Assembly (NCBI RefSeq): GCF_032062135.1
Contig: NC_092862.1
Span: 43,289,116-43,353,115, forward strand
Length of the DNA stretch: 64,000 nt
DNA from: Pyxicephalus adspersus
Lineage: Eukaryota > Chordata > Amphibia > Anura > Pyxicephalidae
Direction of reading: 5' to 3'
Shown: positions 46,531 through 58,768 of the stretch, piece after piece
How positions within the stretch are numbered: position 1 is the stretch's first letter
Layout: each line of letters starts with the position of its first letter
Position numbers and translations under genes: made by a program
Notes under the pieces: generated by a model
Told to the model about the DNA's origin: nothing
What the model saw: only the letters and a program-made list of their open reading frames with translations
Database searches by the model: none

Positions 46531-48104
46531 TTGGAAATTGCTACTGGGAACACAGCACAACATGGCACCCCATAATATTTTATTTTATTAATCGAATTAA
46601 AGGAAACCTAGTGTAAGGGGTATACAGTATGTCATTTTAAATACCATTCCATATTTCATGCCTATTTACTATCTGAGAAGTGAGGAAAATACCAGACAGG
46701 TAATAGCCTTAATGTTTCAGGGATCTCCCAGTAGGGGGTCTCCCTGGGATTATGCATAACTTTTACAGCTGCTGCACTATATTTTGTAATATACCTAATT
46801 GGGAGAAGAATGTATCTTTTACCTAATTCACCATATTGGCTATTATACCAAACATGCCAAGGCCGTAATGTTACAGGGATCTGCAGGAAATGAAGTAATA
46901 TTGGGGCACAATCTGTATGTCAGTGGATAATTTATAGTTAAAATAAGACTAATAAAACATTTTTAATTAGTATCTAAATGTACTGTTGAATGTCATGTCA
47001 TGTACAGGACTGCAGGGATTGGTCCTGAATGGGAGATATATTTCTCCAGGATATAGAGCATGGGCTCTGTAAAACCAGGATGTGCATTGGGGGAAAGGGT
47101 CCAGGATAATGGGGGGAATTCTTCCAAGGTTGCTGTGCTTTAGTAAATTTCAGGACCCTGGACTCCGGAATGAAAAGGAAGGTACTGGGTGAGCCTTCCC
47201 ATTCCACCCCAGGTACACCCAGTGTTTTTTTCTCTGCTTAGGTCTGCTATAAGAGCACAGGTGTGCTACCATGAAGGAGCATGTAGGCTGCAGCCAGGTC
47301 TCTGTGGAGTCTGTGCTATTTGCAAAAGAAAGCTGTTGTGGCTGTTCATCTATTCTGATATGAATTATGGACTCTGAGGACTTTGCATGCACCTGTGTCC
47401 AGCTCATGTAAGCTTCCTTTTTGTTTTGTTTTCATTTTATGCTGAAGAAAGCTGTTTTGTTTGGAAGTCAAACAAAGAGACTTTTACGTTAAACAAAATG
47501 TGAGCCCCTAATATCAGTCACTTGATATAGCATGGTAGGTAGCCAATGAAAGCTGGTAGCTTGGAAAAAAACATTTCTTTTTCACATTTTTTTCCTTTCT
47601 ACATTTTTATGTTTTAATGCAAAACACTGGACTCCATTCACTACAGCTGATCATTTATGAAAACACAAATTCAGCACTATGGACAATGTTTGACACAGAT
47701 AAGCAAATTACTTTTTTAAAATGAATATCCTAAAAAGGTGAGTCTTGCTGGGTGTCCTAATATTGACACTCAAATGTTTGTGATGTTGCTGAATAATACT
47801 TGCAACACAAAAGGCATATGTAACCAGTGAATGTGCTTTATAACAGATGTCCACAACAATTGTACATCATTGGCTTGATAAATAATGATATAGGTCCAGT
47901 ACCTGATGCCAATGGTTTATTTTACTCAGTAAACCACTACATAATATCAGAAACAATAGAAAAGGGGAAGTAAATTATTATATCAATACAATTATTTTCA
48001 AATATTTCTTTGTTTTAGGTTGTCCATACCGAAGTATTCTACAACTGAGAGTGGGTATTAGGAAATTTGGGGTCTAGGTTTATAGAGGTATATTATGATG
48101 GCAC
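46531..48104. other. Unassigned stretch
   Basis: 47000-47410 is less AT-rich, with CTGCAGCCAGGTCTCTGTGG, and may be a diverged repeat. Open frames of 62-85 codons there have no family features. No gene supported. Confidence 0.45.
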
Positions 48105-48597
48105 AGTGAGGGATGTTCGGTAAGCAGGAACGGCTCGATTCGCCGCAAGATTGAATTTTAAAATTGGGACGTTTCTGCTTACCGAACATGTAAGCTAGAA
48201 CAGTCTGTGTGAATTCGGCCATCGAGATCGAATTTTTTGGGACCTGCAGCCCTGTAGTATGTGTTCTTGGATGGAGATTCTCTATTGAAGAACACAGAAG
48301 TCCCTCAGGTGTGCCCACCATGAATGAATGCGCATCATCATGAATGAATTGATGCGCACAGCCATGGGCCTTACACTAACAGGAGGAGTACCACAGCTGC
48401 ATTCATAAAGCCCTCATTTACCTTCTAGTGCCCATGGATAGTACATTGCAGCCGCGGTAGTCCTCCTGTAATTATTTCCTCAATCTTCCAATGGTTCAGC
48501 GAAATCGGTTTGCCAAAATTTCGCGACCCATCGGAAGTTCGGGGAAATTTTTGCGAGAATGTGAGAGGCATTCTTGCTCATCCCTAGTCATAATAGC
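48105..48597. repeat. Probable DNA transposon with internal inverted repeat
   Basis: GTTCGGTAAGCAG (48116-48128) is mirrored by CTGCTTACCGAAC (48175-48187). The block ends GCTCATCCCTAGT, a common terminus of frog repeats, against GTGAGGGATG at the left. It is CG-richer than its flanks (TTTCGCGACCCATCGG). Class unknown. Confidence 0.5.
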
Positions 48598-51500
48598 AAT
48601 TTCTAGTTCAGTTTTTCTTATACTACTGCACATGTGGCATTTTAATAGACATTTATAGTGTAGTTATTACACTAATAAATATATGTATCTACAAAAATAT
48701 ACATAAACACTTAGTTAAATATTGTAGTCACACATTTTTTGCAATTTTTGCTTTACAGTTTAATATTTTAGTACATTTTGTGAAATGTTAAACGTTGACA
48801 AATAAACCTTTATAGCACCTTGTAACACAGTCATAAACTGGGCCCTGGAACAGCCATAGTATAAAAAGACATTAATGCGTAGTATTGTATGATACTATTT
48901 TACTTATGTCCTCTTACTGTGACTATTATTCAAACCTATAGCAGTTGTCCTGTCAAAACTATAAAACTGGTCATTGGAATGAATGCTGAAATGTTTCATG
49001 CCAGCCAAACTGGGCGAAGGCTACCCTGTCATAAAGTCAATTGTCAGCAGGGATAATAAAAACACCAAACGATAAGGTATCTGGCTCGCAGCCAATCCCT
49101 TTCAGCAAACAGTAGCAATGTAAAATATAGAGTTGTAACGCAGAGTGACATTCTTCATGTTGTATCAGTTATAGACTCTGTAGAGATCTGTAGATATAGA
49201 TGTCAGAGATAGTGGGACATCTAGGCTCTATGGCTTATGGACATGAGCACAAGCAGCACCTGTCTACTCAGCAGGTTGTGCATCTGATGGAATAAACATG
49301 ATTTTATTATATTTTCCTCTCTTACCTAAGGCAGCAGATGCAGAGAGCAATGTCGGTCCCCCCCCTCAGTCTGTGACAGTGCATGGCTGTGATTTAGACA
49401 GGAGATGCAACTTTAATGAGGGTAGAGTACAGATGGTCATTTTATTAGCCTGTATGCACATTCACTTGGAAAAAAACACATATTGGTCTCTCTGTCGTCA
49501 AAGCTGAATCATCTGATGGAGTTATTATGGTGGAGATTTTTTTCTTAAAATATAAAAGGATTGGTGTCCAACCTTAGAAAGACAATTTTTTTCACTATAA
49601 AGTCACATGGACAAGGTCATTGGTTGTGGTTTTATAAAAAGGAACCAGATATATCAAGGCTTACTCAAGAGTTGGAGTGTTAAGTCTCAATTATAGTCTC
49701 CTTTATTAGCTTTGCTTAATTTGTTGTGAAATCTGACAGAATGACATTTGCCAGGGTTCGTAATTCTTCCGAAATGTGTTAGTTGCTCCTATTGAGGTCA
49801 CTGCAAGAGCTCATGTTTCCACTTTCTGGTTGAAGAGTCTAAATGGTGGAATTGGGTTATTTTTGATGGGAGGGGAATAATGGAAAGAAAAGAGGGTTGC
49901 TGGTAAAGAGTTTGCTGAGTGAGGAGGCAGTTTTGCTATGGAGTGGAGCGAAAGGTTGGATGGATTTTGGAGGATTGTACCTGAAGGGGAAAGAATTTTC
50001 TCTGTAAATAGTCTAAAATGCCATTTTCCTCCAAATGCTGTCATGATTGCCTGTTTAGTGCCTTCAAATACACATGACTGGCCATTTTCTGCCTGCATAT
50101 TGTAATGATTTATAATTCTATCCTTTGGGGTTTGCAATGATTACCCATATTCTACATGCATATTTTAACAGTTGACTGTTTGTTGCCCCGGTTTCGCATT
50201 TGTGGCACTTGTATTGACAGGATTGTTTTTTTGCCTCTGTATTGACAAATCACTAATGTTTGGATAACCATATTACTATAATTTAATCAATATAGGCCAC
50301 TAATAAAAGGTTCTGTTACAGTTTATTAGGTGTACTTCAATGAAACTTTTTATTATTGCCATTATTCATTTTTTTTTCTAAACTGTGTTCATTGAAATAT
50401 TCATGTATTTACTTTTCCACATGACACACAAAATTCATATTATGAAACACTACTGCCCGTTTTTAGTATTCTCTAAGAATGTCTGCTTAATAAAAAACAC
50501 GAGTATTGATGTATGTGTGTGTGGAAAAACTGAACTAATGTCAAGAATTCAAGCTTCAGAAATTCTATTATAAAACTTTTGCAAGGTTGCAAGGTTCACA
50601 GAGTTTTAATGTTAATCATAACAGTTGCTCTAAATTATCTACAAAAATATTTGCTGAACCTGACTTCACATGCTGGGGAAATCCATGTAATAAAACAGTG
50701 GGTTTGGAAAAGGAAGAGAGAAATTAGGCTTAAAAAACAGATGTAAAGCCATTCATGTTGGTGAGAGCTGAAAATGAAACCTTTAGGTAAGGTAATTGTT
50801 CCCATTTATCTGGGCCATCATATACCTAGTAATAGTAAGTTGCATTAAATTGGACATTTTCTTGAACAAAGATTCTGCTCGTCCAAGCTGCTTGGTTTTA
50901 GATCTAATGTCAGGAACATGCCCAGTACACATCGACTTTGTTACAATCTCCATGGACTGTATCATGGTAGGTGTTGACTATCCAAAAACAAGATGGGAGG
51001 TGTGATATTGGTTAAATCACCATGTTTTTATCTGTGTATTCTGATCACCATTGTGATGCATACTCATGGATCACCCTGACTCCCATTTCTCTTGGTCAGA
51101 AGGTTTTATGAAAAATCAGATTAACCAATGAGAATAAAACCTGTTTCAAAAGTTTGAATGTGATTGTTCATGCAAAAAGCAAAGAACAAGTTACACAATA
51201 CTTAATTGTAACTAATGCTCTTCAACCTACACAGAGCAAATTATTTCAGTCTAAATTTTTATTATTTGTTTCAGTGAGTAGGATTACGCAACCAAAATTA
51301 AAATGTAGGTTACCACCAGACCCCCCCTTCCAACAGTCGTGGAATGTAGAAGCATACCCTGCTTTGCCCCAAATAAGAGTTGCTACCTATACTAATAATA
51401 ATAATAATATTAATAATAATGTACTATAATTGCTGCTGCACATTGTTCTAACCAGTATAGCAGGAACCTTACAAGATCTGTTTACCTTACTACGGTGAGG

Positions 51501-52000
51501 AACTTTTGCAGGGTATGACAGAACAGCTGGGGTGCTTATGTGTTCCTTCCTAAACATTAGTGGCCTACTTATTAAATATTTCCCTGTGCTCACTCATTTC
51601 CTAAAATTATCCTGGCTGCCATAGTGAAAAAATGTAAGATTGGTATTGTAGCCACATATCATGATTTGTGATTTGCTTTGTAACCTACAAAGTGAAGAGC
51701 TCAGAGCTACTGGACTATGAATTCACACAATTAAGAGCATTCTTACTATTGTACATGAACATTTTGTTAATTAAAGCTGCTCACTTCACAGGTGAATTAT
51801 CCTATTCCCCTCCAATTAATAGATCCAACCTAATTAGAGATTCCTCTCAAATTGATAGATCCTACCTAAATGCTCCTTTTAATCCTCTTAATACATAGTT
51901 ACATAAAGTTCCTATCCTGAGTCTTCTATCTTGGGTCCTTATTTGGGTGTTTATGTCACTTTGACTTTGGGTAAGAGTATGATGTTTGTAAAAGGGGACA
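48598..52000. other. Unassigned stretch
   Basis: AT-rich; an ATT/AAT array at 51391-51420. A 108-codon open frame on the - strand at 49811-50137 has no recognisable domain. No gene supported. Confidence 0.5.
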
Positions 52001-52026
52001 ATTAGTGAGCAGGTTATCACATGCAT

Positions 52027-52440
52027 TCACTGTGATGAAATTTTACATAGTCTTTTGTTAAACCTATACAATGTCACAACATTTATTCCTGTCCAGAGGT
52101 GCAAAGAGTTTTCACCAAGATCTTGTATTGATGACGGCAGAGTCAGGCTGCTGTGAAAAATCTTCTCCAGCACACCCCAAAGATACCTAATGGGGTTAAA
52201 GTCTGGACTCTGGTGGCCAATCAATGTGTAAAAATGATGTATTATGCTTGCTGATCCACTTCTTTACAATTTAGGCTTAGTGAATGCTGGTATTCTCCAG
52301 TATATGCCCATGCCATCACGTAAGAAAAAAACATTGATAGAAAAACGTGGCTATTCGTTATTATTAGGTGGTCAGCTGACCTAATTTCTGGGCACATAGC
52401 ATTGTTGAACCTACACTTGACCAACTAAATCAACCCATCA
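52027..52440 (-). pseudogene. Tc1-like transposase relic (C-terminal part)
   Basis: On the - strand, 52027-52224 reads HQSPDFNPIRYLWGVLEK, the Tc1 DLNPIENLW signature, then SSIQDLGENSLHLWTGIN. The catalytic Glu is replaced by Arg (NPIR for NPIE), so it would be inactive. Upstream sequence to 52440 (CAACAATGCTATGTGCCCAG on that strand, and GATGGCATGGGCATATACTG) aligns with the expected preceding part but is frameshifted. Confidence 0.8.
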
Positions 52441-53945
52441 TAAATCAATCATAACATTACCGCTACAGTTTTGTAAAGCAGTGTTTATTTTAAATACCTA
52501 ATCATGTTGCAAAGGAAAAAAAGGATTTTTGCCTATACATAACTGTATGATTTAAATGAATATAGCGTTCCTTTATTTTGTAAGCTAAATGGACACTTAC
52601 TTTTTGCAGAGCAACTTCTCTGGTTTTATTAAATAGGCACCACAACGTTCACATTGTCTGAAGACAACCTATCAAGCATCCCTTACACTAAAATACAAGC
52701 TAAACTGATTATGGAATCTATATTAAGGCAATAAAAAAGATAACCTTACAAAGCATTCTCAGAAGGGTTCAGCTAAGCACATGTAGCCTAGGTATTAGTG
52801 ATATCACTGGGGTCTGTGGGATCCTGGAAAAGCTGAGGATCCCAAATGTCATGATCATCTGTGAAGCTGAATGTAAATCTGTAAAGCTGAAGATCATCAG
52901 TGATACCAGGACATAAAATGGAGTGGCCAGAACCTAAGATGTAGGATGAGTATTTTATTATGTATTTGGTTTATTGGGGACAAGGGGTTGCCAACTAAGC
53001 TAACCTTAAACTTTACTACAAAGTCTTCTAAGCTACTGTGCTTTTTCTAAAAGGTTATTCGCCTACAAAGAACAGTATAATCACTTTCAAAAGAAATCGT
53101 TTTGTTTGAACTCTGATTGGTCTTGTTTTTTTTTTTTTTTTTAAATCTGGAATGTGACAATTTTAGTAGACTGGAGAAAATGCTACATTAAGTGCATCTC
53201 GCAAGGAAGAGAATGACACCAAATTAGTTTGGAAATTGTATTTTTGTCATTTAGCAATAATGGTCCATCTGGATAGCTGGATAAATTTCAGGGAAAAAAA
53301 GTGTTTACAGATTTTAAACTGCTAGTTTTTCAAATCTTTCGGAACCATTGTTTCAGTTTGATAAAGTGTTATGGGGTTAGATGTATGATCTCCAGACAGT
53401 CTACATAACTATTTTACATCCCAGCTTACCATTTGCACATACTGCCAGAGCTACATATCATTTGACTGTTTATATGATACCATACATAATTTACACAAAC
53501 CTCTAAATTCCATGCTGCTAACTGAAAGCAAAGGCTTAAAATAGACAAATAGCAAACTAAAATAGAAAACACTGTAATAAAGTAAAAATAATGTAATATG
53601 TAAATAAAGTAATACAGTTGTTGTGTGCAGTTTATTTCAATCTATTCAATTAAGTCTAGAGTGCTACCATCTATCGGACTTCAAGCAATCACTGACAAAT
53701 TACAACAGTGAATGCACAGAGGGAAATGAAACAGTTTAAAACACTATATTTACAGAGAATGTGTTAAAACATACAGTTGCTTTCAGGCATATATCACAGT
53801 TTCTGTGCTTAGGTAGGACACTACAAATGACTGTACTGTTCTTCCTGTAGGCAGCTCATTGCAAAACAGTAACAAAAACAATTATACATATACAGGACCC
53901 AAATGGTGCTTCTGAACTCAGTGATACAATACCCCAAACACTATA
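52441..53945. other. Unassigned stretch
   Basis: AT-rich, with a T-run at 53129-53142. No gene or clear repeat. Confidence 0.5.
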
Positions 53946-54162
53946 AGCCTGGTTTATTAAATCTCTCCAAGGCTGCAGAGGTTAGACTTTCATCAGTGAA
54001 CCTGGGTGAGATAGCAAACCTGGAATGGATTTCATAAACGTCATTTGCTATTTGTTGGCAAATGTTTTAAAGCTGGACTCATTTCAAATTGCTATATCAC
54101 CCAGGTTCATTGATGAACCTGTATCCTCTCCAGCCTTGGAGAGCTTTAATAAATGGGGCCCT
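53946..54162 (+). mobile_element. Hairpin MITE
   Basis: AGCCTGGTTTATTAAATCTC to CTTTAATAAATGGGGCCCT, + orientation; moderately diverged. Confidence 0.83.
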
Positions 54163-54189
54163 GAATGTTAACTGGACCACTTAGTGCAC

Positions 54190-54715
54190 ACATTTAAAGC
54201 AGACCTACCACCACATTTTTAACTTTATATAAAAGAGTGACTAACCTATATATATATAGTGATAGATAGTATATAGTGATAGATATATAAACATTATTTT
54301 GGGAGGATCATCCCCCTTCTGTAGGGGAAACCCACAGCCTCCTGGGATACATATCGTCACAAGGCTGAAACTTCTGTGCATGGCCGAAAACGGGCATGTA
54401 TCATAATGGGCTTACCTGGACTGTAAAAAGAAAATGCCGATCCCACGCATGCACAGTGAGATTGGCACTTTTTTTACATTTTGACAAGACATTTTGGCAA
54501 AACACTTGCCTGCACTGTGAGAGTTTGGGTGCAAAACCGGGAAGAAGAAAAAAGAAGATAGTCCACTCGCTGTACCATCCATGCTGGAAAGAAGAGAGAA
54601 GCTGGGACAAAGCGGGACCTACAGAGCTTGGTTTGCAGAGAGATCAAGGGTTTTTCACCACTAAAGATTTTTTTTTTTGGCCAAGAGTCCTTTCCATGCT
54701 GTAAAGGAGTTGCCT
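54190..54715. repeat. Interspersed repeat related to 58485 and 2640 (TIR-like ends)
   Basis: Starts TTTAAAGCAGACCTACCACC then AACTTTATATAAAAGAGTGA, parallel to CTTAAAGCGGACCTAAACTC and ACTTTACATAAGAGGG at 58492. Contains GATCCCACGCATGCACAGTG, similar to 63220-63240. The 102-codon frame at 54396-54704 is repeat-derived. Confidence 0.5.
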
Positions 54716-54855
54716 GTAATAAGGTTATGCTGTTTTAACTGAACTTGAAAAAATTTTTGATTCTTTTTGACTCAGAACAGTAGTGTTTCTGTCTCTGCAG
54801 AGGGGTTTCTGGCGTAATCATCATCACTAATCATGTCACTACAGATGCATTTTTA

Positions 54856-55137
54856 GTTGTGTCAGTAACATACTAATAGTATCTATGTGGATGTGTTATT
54901 GGTTGTGTCAGTACAGTACTGATTGTGTCTCTGCAGATGATTTTCTTGTTGTATCAGTACTGTACTGATTGAGTCCCTGAAGACATAATTTGGGTTGTGT
55001 CAGTATGGTACTAGTTGTGCCCCTGAGGACATCTGATTGTGTGTTTGTTGTTCAGTAAAATACTTATTTTGTCTATGTGTATGTTTCTAGTTTTGTCAGT
55101 GCAGTGCTGATTGTATCCCTACAGACATGCTTTATGG
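54856..55137 (+). repeat. 46-bp minisatellite, six units
   Basis: Units begin GTTGTGTCAGTA-like at 54856, 54902, 54948, 54994, 55047 and 55090. The first spacings are exactly 46, then 53 and 43. The common core is GTCAGTACAGTACTGATTGT, then a TCCCTGCAGACAT-like segment. Units are diverged, so the array is old. Confidence 0.85.
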
Positions 55138-55214
55138 TAAAGTTTGTTTTTATTAGAATTATCGTTTATCTAACCTCCCTCATCCTCAAATACTGAAAAC
55201 ATCTCCAGCGTCAT

Positions 55215-55870
55215 TGTAAGGCCTGGTCAGCACCAGTCGTCACCAGACACCAGTCCCTCAATCTAACACTGCAGTCTTCACCTTTATTGAGCCCCTGCTC
55301 AGCCTCGGCAGACTCCCTGTTTGCGTCTCCCAGCACTCGGTTGTCCCCAGGGCTTACTGCGCAAATATGGTGTCTGGGAATAGGCCGGCAGCATGCCAGG
55401 AGCCCACAGATAAAGCAATACCAAGATTCCAACAGAGACAAGGCCAGAATACAGAGCAGAGGTCACATACACTGAATATACATCCACCAAACAAAGTACA
55501 CAAGGACAAAACACAAGCAGAGTCGGGTCACAGGCAAAGGTCGGTCCAGGCAGCATAAATTGGCAATGTCAGAGGCAGGCAAGGTCAGCAACAGTAAATC
55601 AGATGATAAATCTCCAGCACAGATTAGCCCAGCTAAACGCTGCAACAGGCACTGGTGACTGGGAGCAGAAAAGTTTTAAAGTCTCAACAGCCAATAGCAG
55701 TGCAGAACCTGATCAGCCTCTAGAATCCCCTTCAGCTGTGCACAGCCTATCGCTGGATGCTGGGGATGCCATAAATCCATCAGGCTGCAAATCTAAAGGA
55801 AAGCAGGGCTGCTGGTATCCCAGTTCTCCTGGCTGCTGCAATTGACATTGCTGATGATCATTTACTAACA
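55215..55870 (-). mobile_element. Solo LTR, reverse orientation, exact 5-bp target duplication
   Basis: 656 bp from TGTAAGGCCTGG to TACTAACA. It is flanked by GTCAT on both sides (55210-55214 and 55871-55875). On the - strand it starts TGTTAG and ends CCTTACA, the same ends as the element at 207-910. On that strand AATAAA appears near the 3' end (TTTATT at 55283-55288). The overlapping open frames of 62-85 codons on both strands belong to the LTR. Confidence 0.88.
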
Positions 55871-56211
55871 GTCATCTTCTTGTCTGCAGCTTTCAGTAGG
55901 AAAGAGTACATATTTTTTCTTTTGCATTCATAGAAGTTAATATCCACCCAGAAGATTTTGCAGCTACTAGTTGGCTGCACATGAGGGAATTTGGTAGGGG
56001 CAAGGTCAGCTAAGTATATGACTATATGATGATTCGGAGAGTGAGAAGGGGTAGTTAAAAAAAGGTGATTTTAGCTAACAGTTTTTGTGAATGTTAAGGT
56101 AAGATCTCTGTTACATGATATTTTTTACTACTTTCTTTTATTATTATAAAACTTATTATAAAGCTTCTTTCCAGAAAATCCAAACCAACATTTGAAGAAA
56201 AATCATTTTTT

Positions 56212-56435
56212 GGTGGATTAAAGCTCTTAATGGTCACTAGTGAAGAGACGGTAGACTATTGTGGAAGAACCTGGGTGATCCAGCATACCTGGGTTGGATT
56301 TATTTAAAATTTTTAGCTATTAGTCAATTAGGAAAATACTTTTAATCTTGGACTAGATCCATTTAAGGTTCCTTGGATCACCCAGGCTCATAGTCTATCT
56401 TCTCCAGTCCTTGAGAGCTGTAATAAAAAAGGCCC
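56212..56435 (+). mobile_element. Hairpin MITE, diverged
   Basis: GGTGGATTAAAGCTCTTAAT, CCTGGGTGATCCAGCATACC and GGACTAGATCC to TAATAAAAAAGGCCC. Same arm and centre order as the family, with many substitutions. Confidence 0.75.
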
Positions 56436-57989
56436 AAAATGTAAAGTAAGTGGACCTAGTTTGCGATGACGCATTGTTTAACAGAATATTGTGATAACAG
56501 GGTCAATTTATAAATGTTTTCATCCCTGTAATGTGCACCACATGCATCATATGAATGTGAAATGCAAGTGGAACATGTGATTTTTGCTGCTGTGCATGTA
56601 CAGAATGTGTTAATAAACTCACAGCCAGAGGTACACACTTGCAAGTCTTTGATTGTATCAGCTAGCAGAAATAACACGTTTACACCAAGCTCAAGCAGAC
56701 AATACACTCTGTAAATACATTCATACAATGCACGGTTTTACAAATATTAATTAACCATTCAAAAAAATCTTCTGCATTCTAATGTGTTCCTTTTTAAAAA
56801 TCCTTCAGGTTGGAGGCTAATGAAAGTTTTATGAGAGCGGTTGATGGCGTATTTATTAGATGCATTTGCTCAATGGTGTTTATTTGTCACCGTTATGTCT
56901 ATAAGATTTACCACATAGTGCTGCAGTTCTCATATGGTCTTTTACTTCAGTGCTGAAAGGGTAGCAGAGCAAGTCTGAGCTCTCCCCTGGGGCCAAAACA
57001 GAAGAATAAAAACAGCTAAACATTTGCATCTATTTAAGAATCCCAGTTCTAAGAGTTCTATCAGCACAAGAAGAAAATATATGTATCTCCAGGTTAAATT
57101 GAGCTGTTCTGGAACTTTGAAGGCAGCTAAACTCTCAAGGCAGATATTTATTGTCAGCATTGACCCGAGAATTCATGCCATACTGATTAAAAAGACAAAG
57201 TCTTATAATATTTTGCATTTTTTTTTCTGTTCCTGCCGTTTAACACCGAACATCAGCTTAGGTGGCTGAAGAACCAATTTCATGTGTCTACTGTAAGAGG
57301 AAATGAACTGAGCCAAGGGCGAAAATAAAATTATACAAATGTTATTATAGACTAGCCTGCTCCTGTCCTAGTTTAATTCACAATTTGAGGCTGTGGGCTG
57401 CGCTTCTGGCTTTCGCCTTCCTGAATAAATCAACATTTGCTTACATCTAAATTATAGGGGGCCACATGTGACTTTGTTTATTGTATAAATTATACTCAAG
57501 GTTGATGTATTAACTCTTCCAATTACTGCTGAAAATCAAAGCAAACTACTATAAGTTATAGAAATTTAGCACTGTACTACTTGCTTGGGAAACAAAGATA
57601 TTTTCAAGTAAAAACCTCCTGTGTTAAAATACCTTACATGGATTTAATGTTCTTTTTGTATATCAATATTTGTATTTATATTTTCAATAAAGAAGCTTTA
57701 AATATATGTAATACACAACAAAAAAGAAATAAAATATTGAACAAAGGAATGTTGCACAACAAAGAGAAAGAACACCAATCCATCACTATAAGGAGGAGGA
57801 ACCACCCCCACCCAATAAAGTAACATTCTCTAGATTGGTTATCATTGTATTAAATACAAGCAAACAAAAAAAAAACTAAACCAATTTAAGGTACAAATAC
57901 AAATATAATTGGTTAGAAGAGAGAAAAAAAGTCAATCAGATCCAGAAGAAAAACAGGATAGTTGAAGAGAGAAAAAAAGAGTGATCTAC
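56436..57989. other. Unassigned stretch
   Basis: No gene or clear repeat was recognised. Confidence 0.5.
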
Positions 57990-58135
57990 TTTCCCCTCTT
58001 TTTAAATTGTAAGCTCCTGTATCATCGTTTGAATCTGTCATTTGCTACACCTATTTAATCTACAGCACTGCATACAATGTTGGCGCTCTATAAATACTTT
58101 TTAAAAAAAATTAATAATAATAATAATAAAAGTAC
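57990..58135 (+). mobile_element. SINE/LINE 3' tail with TAA repeats
   Basis: AAATTGTAAGCTCCTGTATC, CTACAGCACTGCATACAATG and TTGGCGCTCTATAAATACTT, followed by (TAA)n. This is the same 3' tail as the SINE at 34391. Confidence 0.75.
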
Positions 58136-58484
58136 CTCATCCAGGTATCAGTTTGATACATAATCCATGGATAAAAGTTCTCAAGGGTTTTGTTAATAAT
58201 ATGCGTAAGTTTATTAGCGAAGTTACTCATTTCTACGAGTTCCCTGGCTTTCATATTGGCTTCCTACCTTTTGTTATAAAAACTACAAATTTATCTCTGA
58301 CGTCTCCAACCTACATCTGCTTGACCGAAATCATCAGTGGCAGACCTCTTACATCTTCTAAAAATAAATATCCCTATATCTATATTCCATTCATATACTC
58401 ACTCAAATCCTTTTTCTTATGTTAAAATGTCAAATTTCTTCTTTGGAGTCTCCCTTAAAGCCGAACTTTCATAAAAAAAAAAAA

Positions 58485-58735
58485 ACACTTAAAGCGGACC
58501 TAAACTCAGAATTTTTACTTTACATAAGAGGGTAGACAACTCGCAGTGGGAGATCAGATGACTTAGGAAGAAGAACCCAAAAAAAAGAACAAGATGTCAG
58601 CACCCGGCACTTCCTATTCCCCAAGGCCGAAGACAGATACCAGGATGACGCGGGGTGAGAACAAAGAAACCTCCCACCTGATCGACGGAGCTGCGGGATT
58701 TTTTCATTACATAAAAAAAAGCTGATTAGCAGAAC
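58485..58735. repeat. Interspersed repeat with CTTAAAGCGGACC end
   Basis: CTTAAAGCGGACCTAAACTC then AGAATTTTTACTTTACATAA. The core is GC-rich and the right side is A-rich. It shares its terminus with the fold-back at 2640-2738. Confidence 0.55.
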
Positions 58736-58768
58736 TGCATATGGGAAGTTTCATGGAGCCCTATTTTT

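Noticed and set aside
49811..50137. 108-codon - strand open frame
   Set aside because: No recognisable family, no splice or start context; a lone frame of this size is expected by chance in 64 kb.
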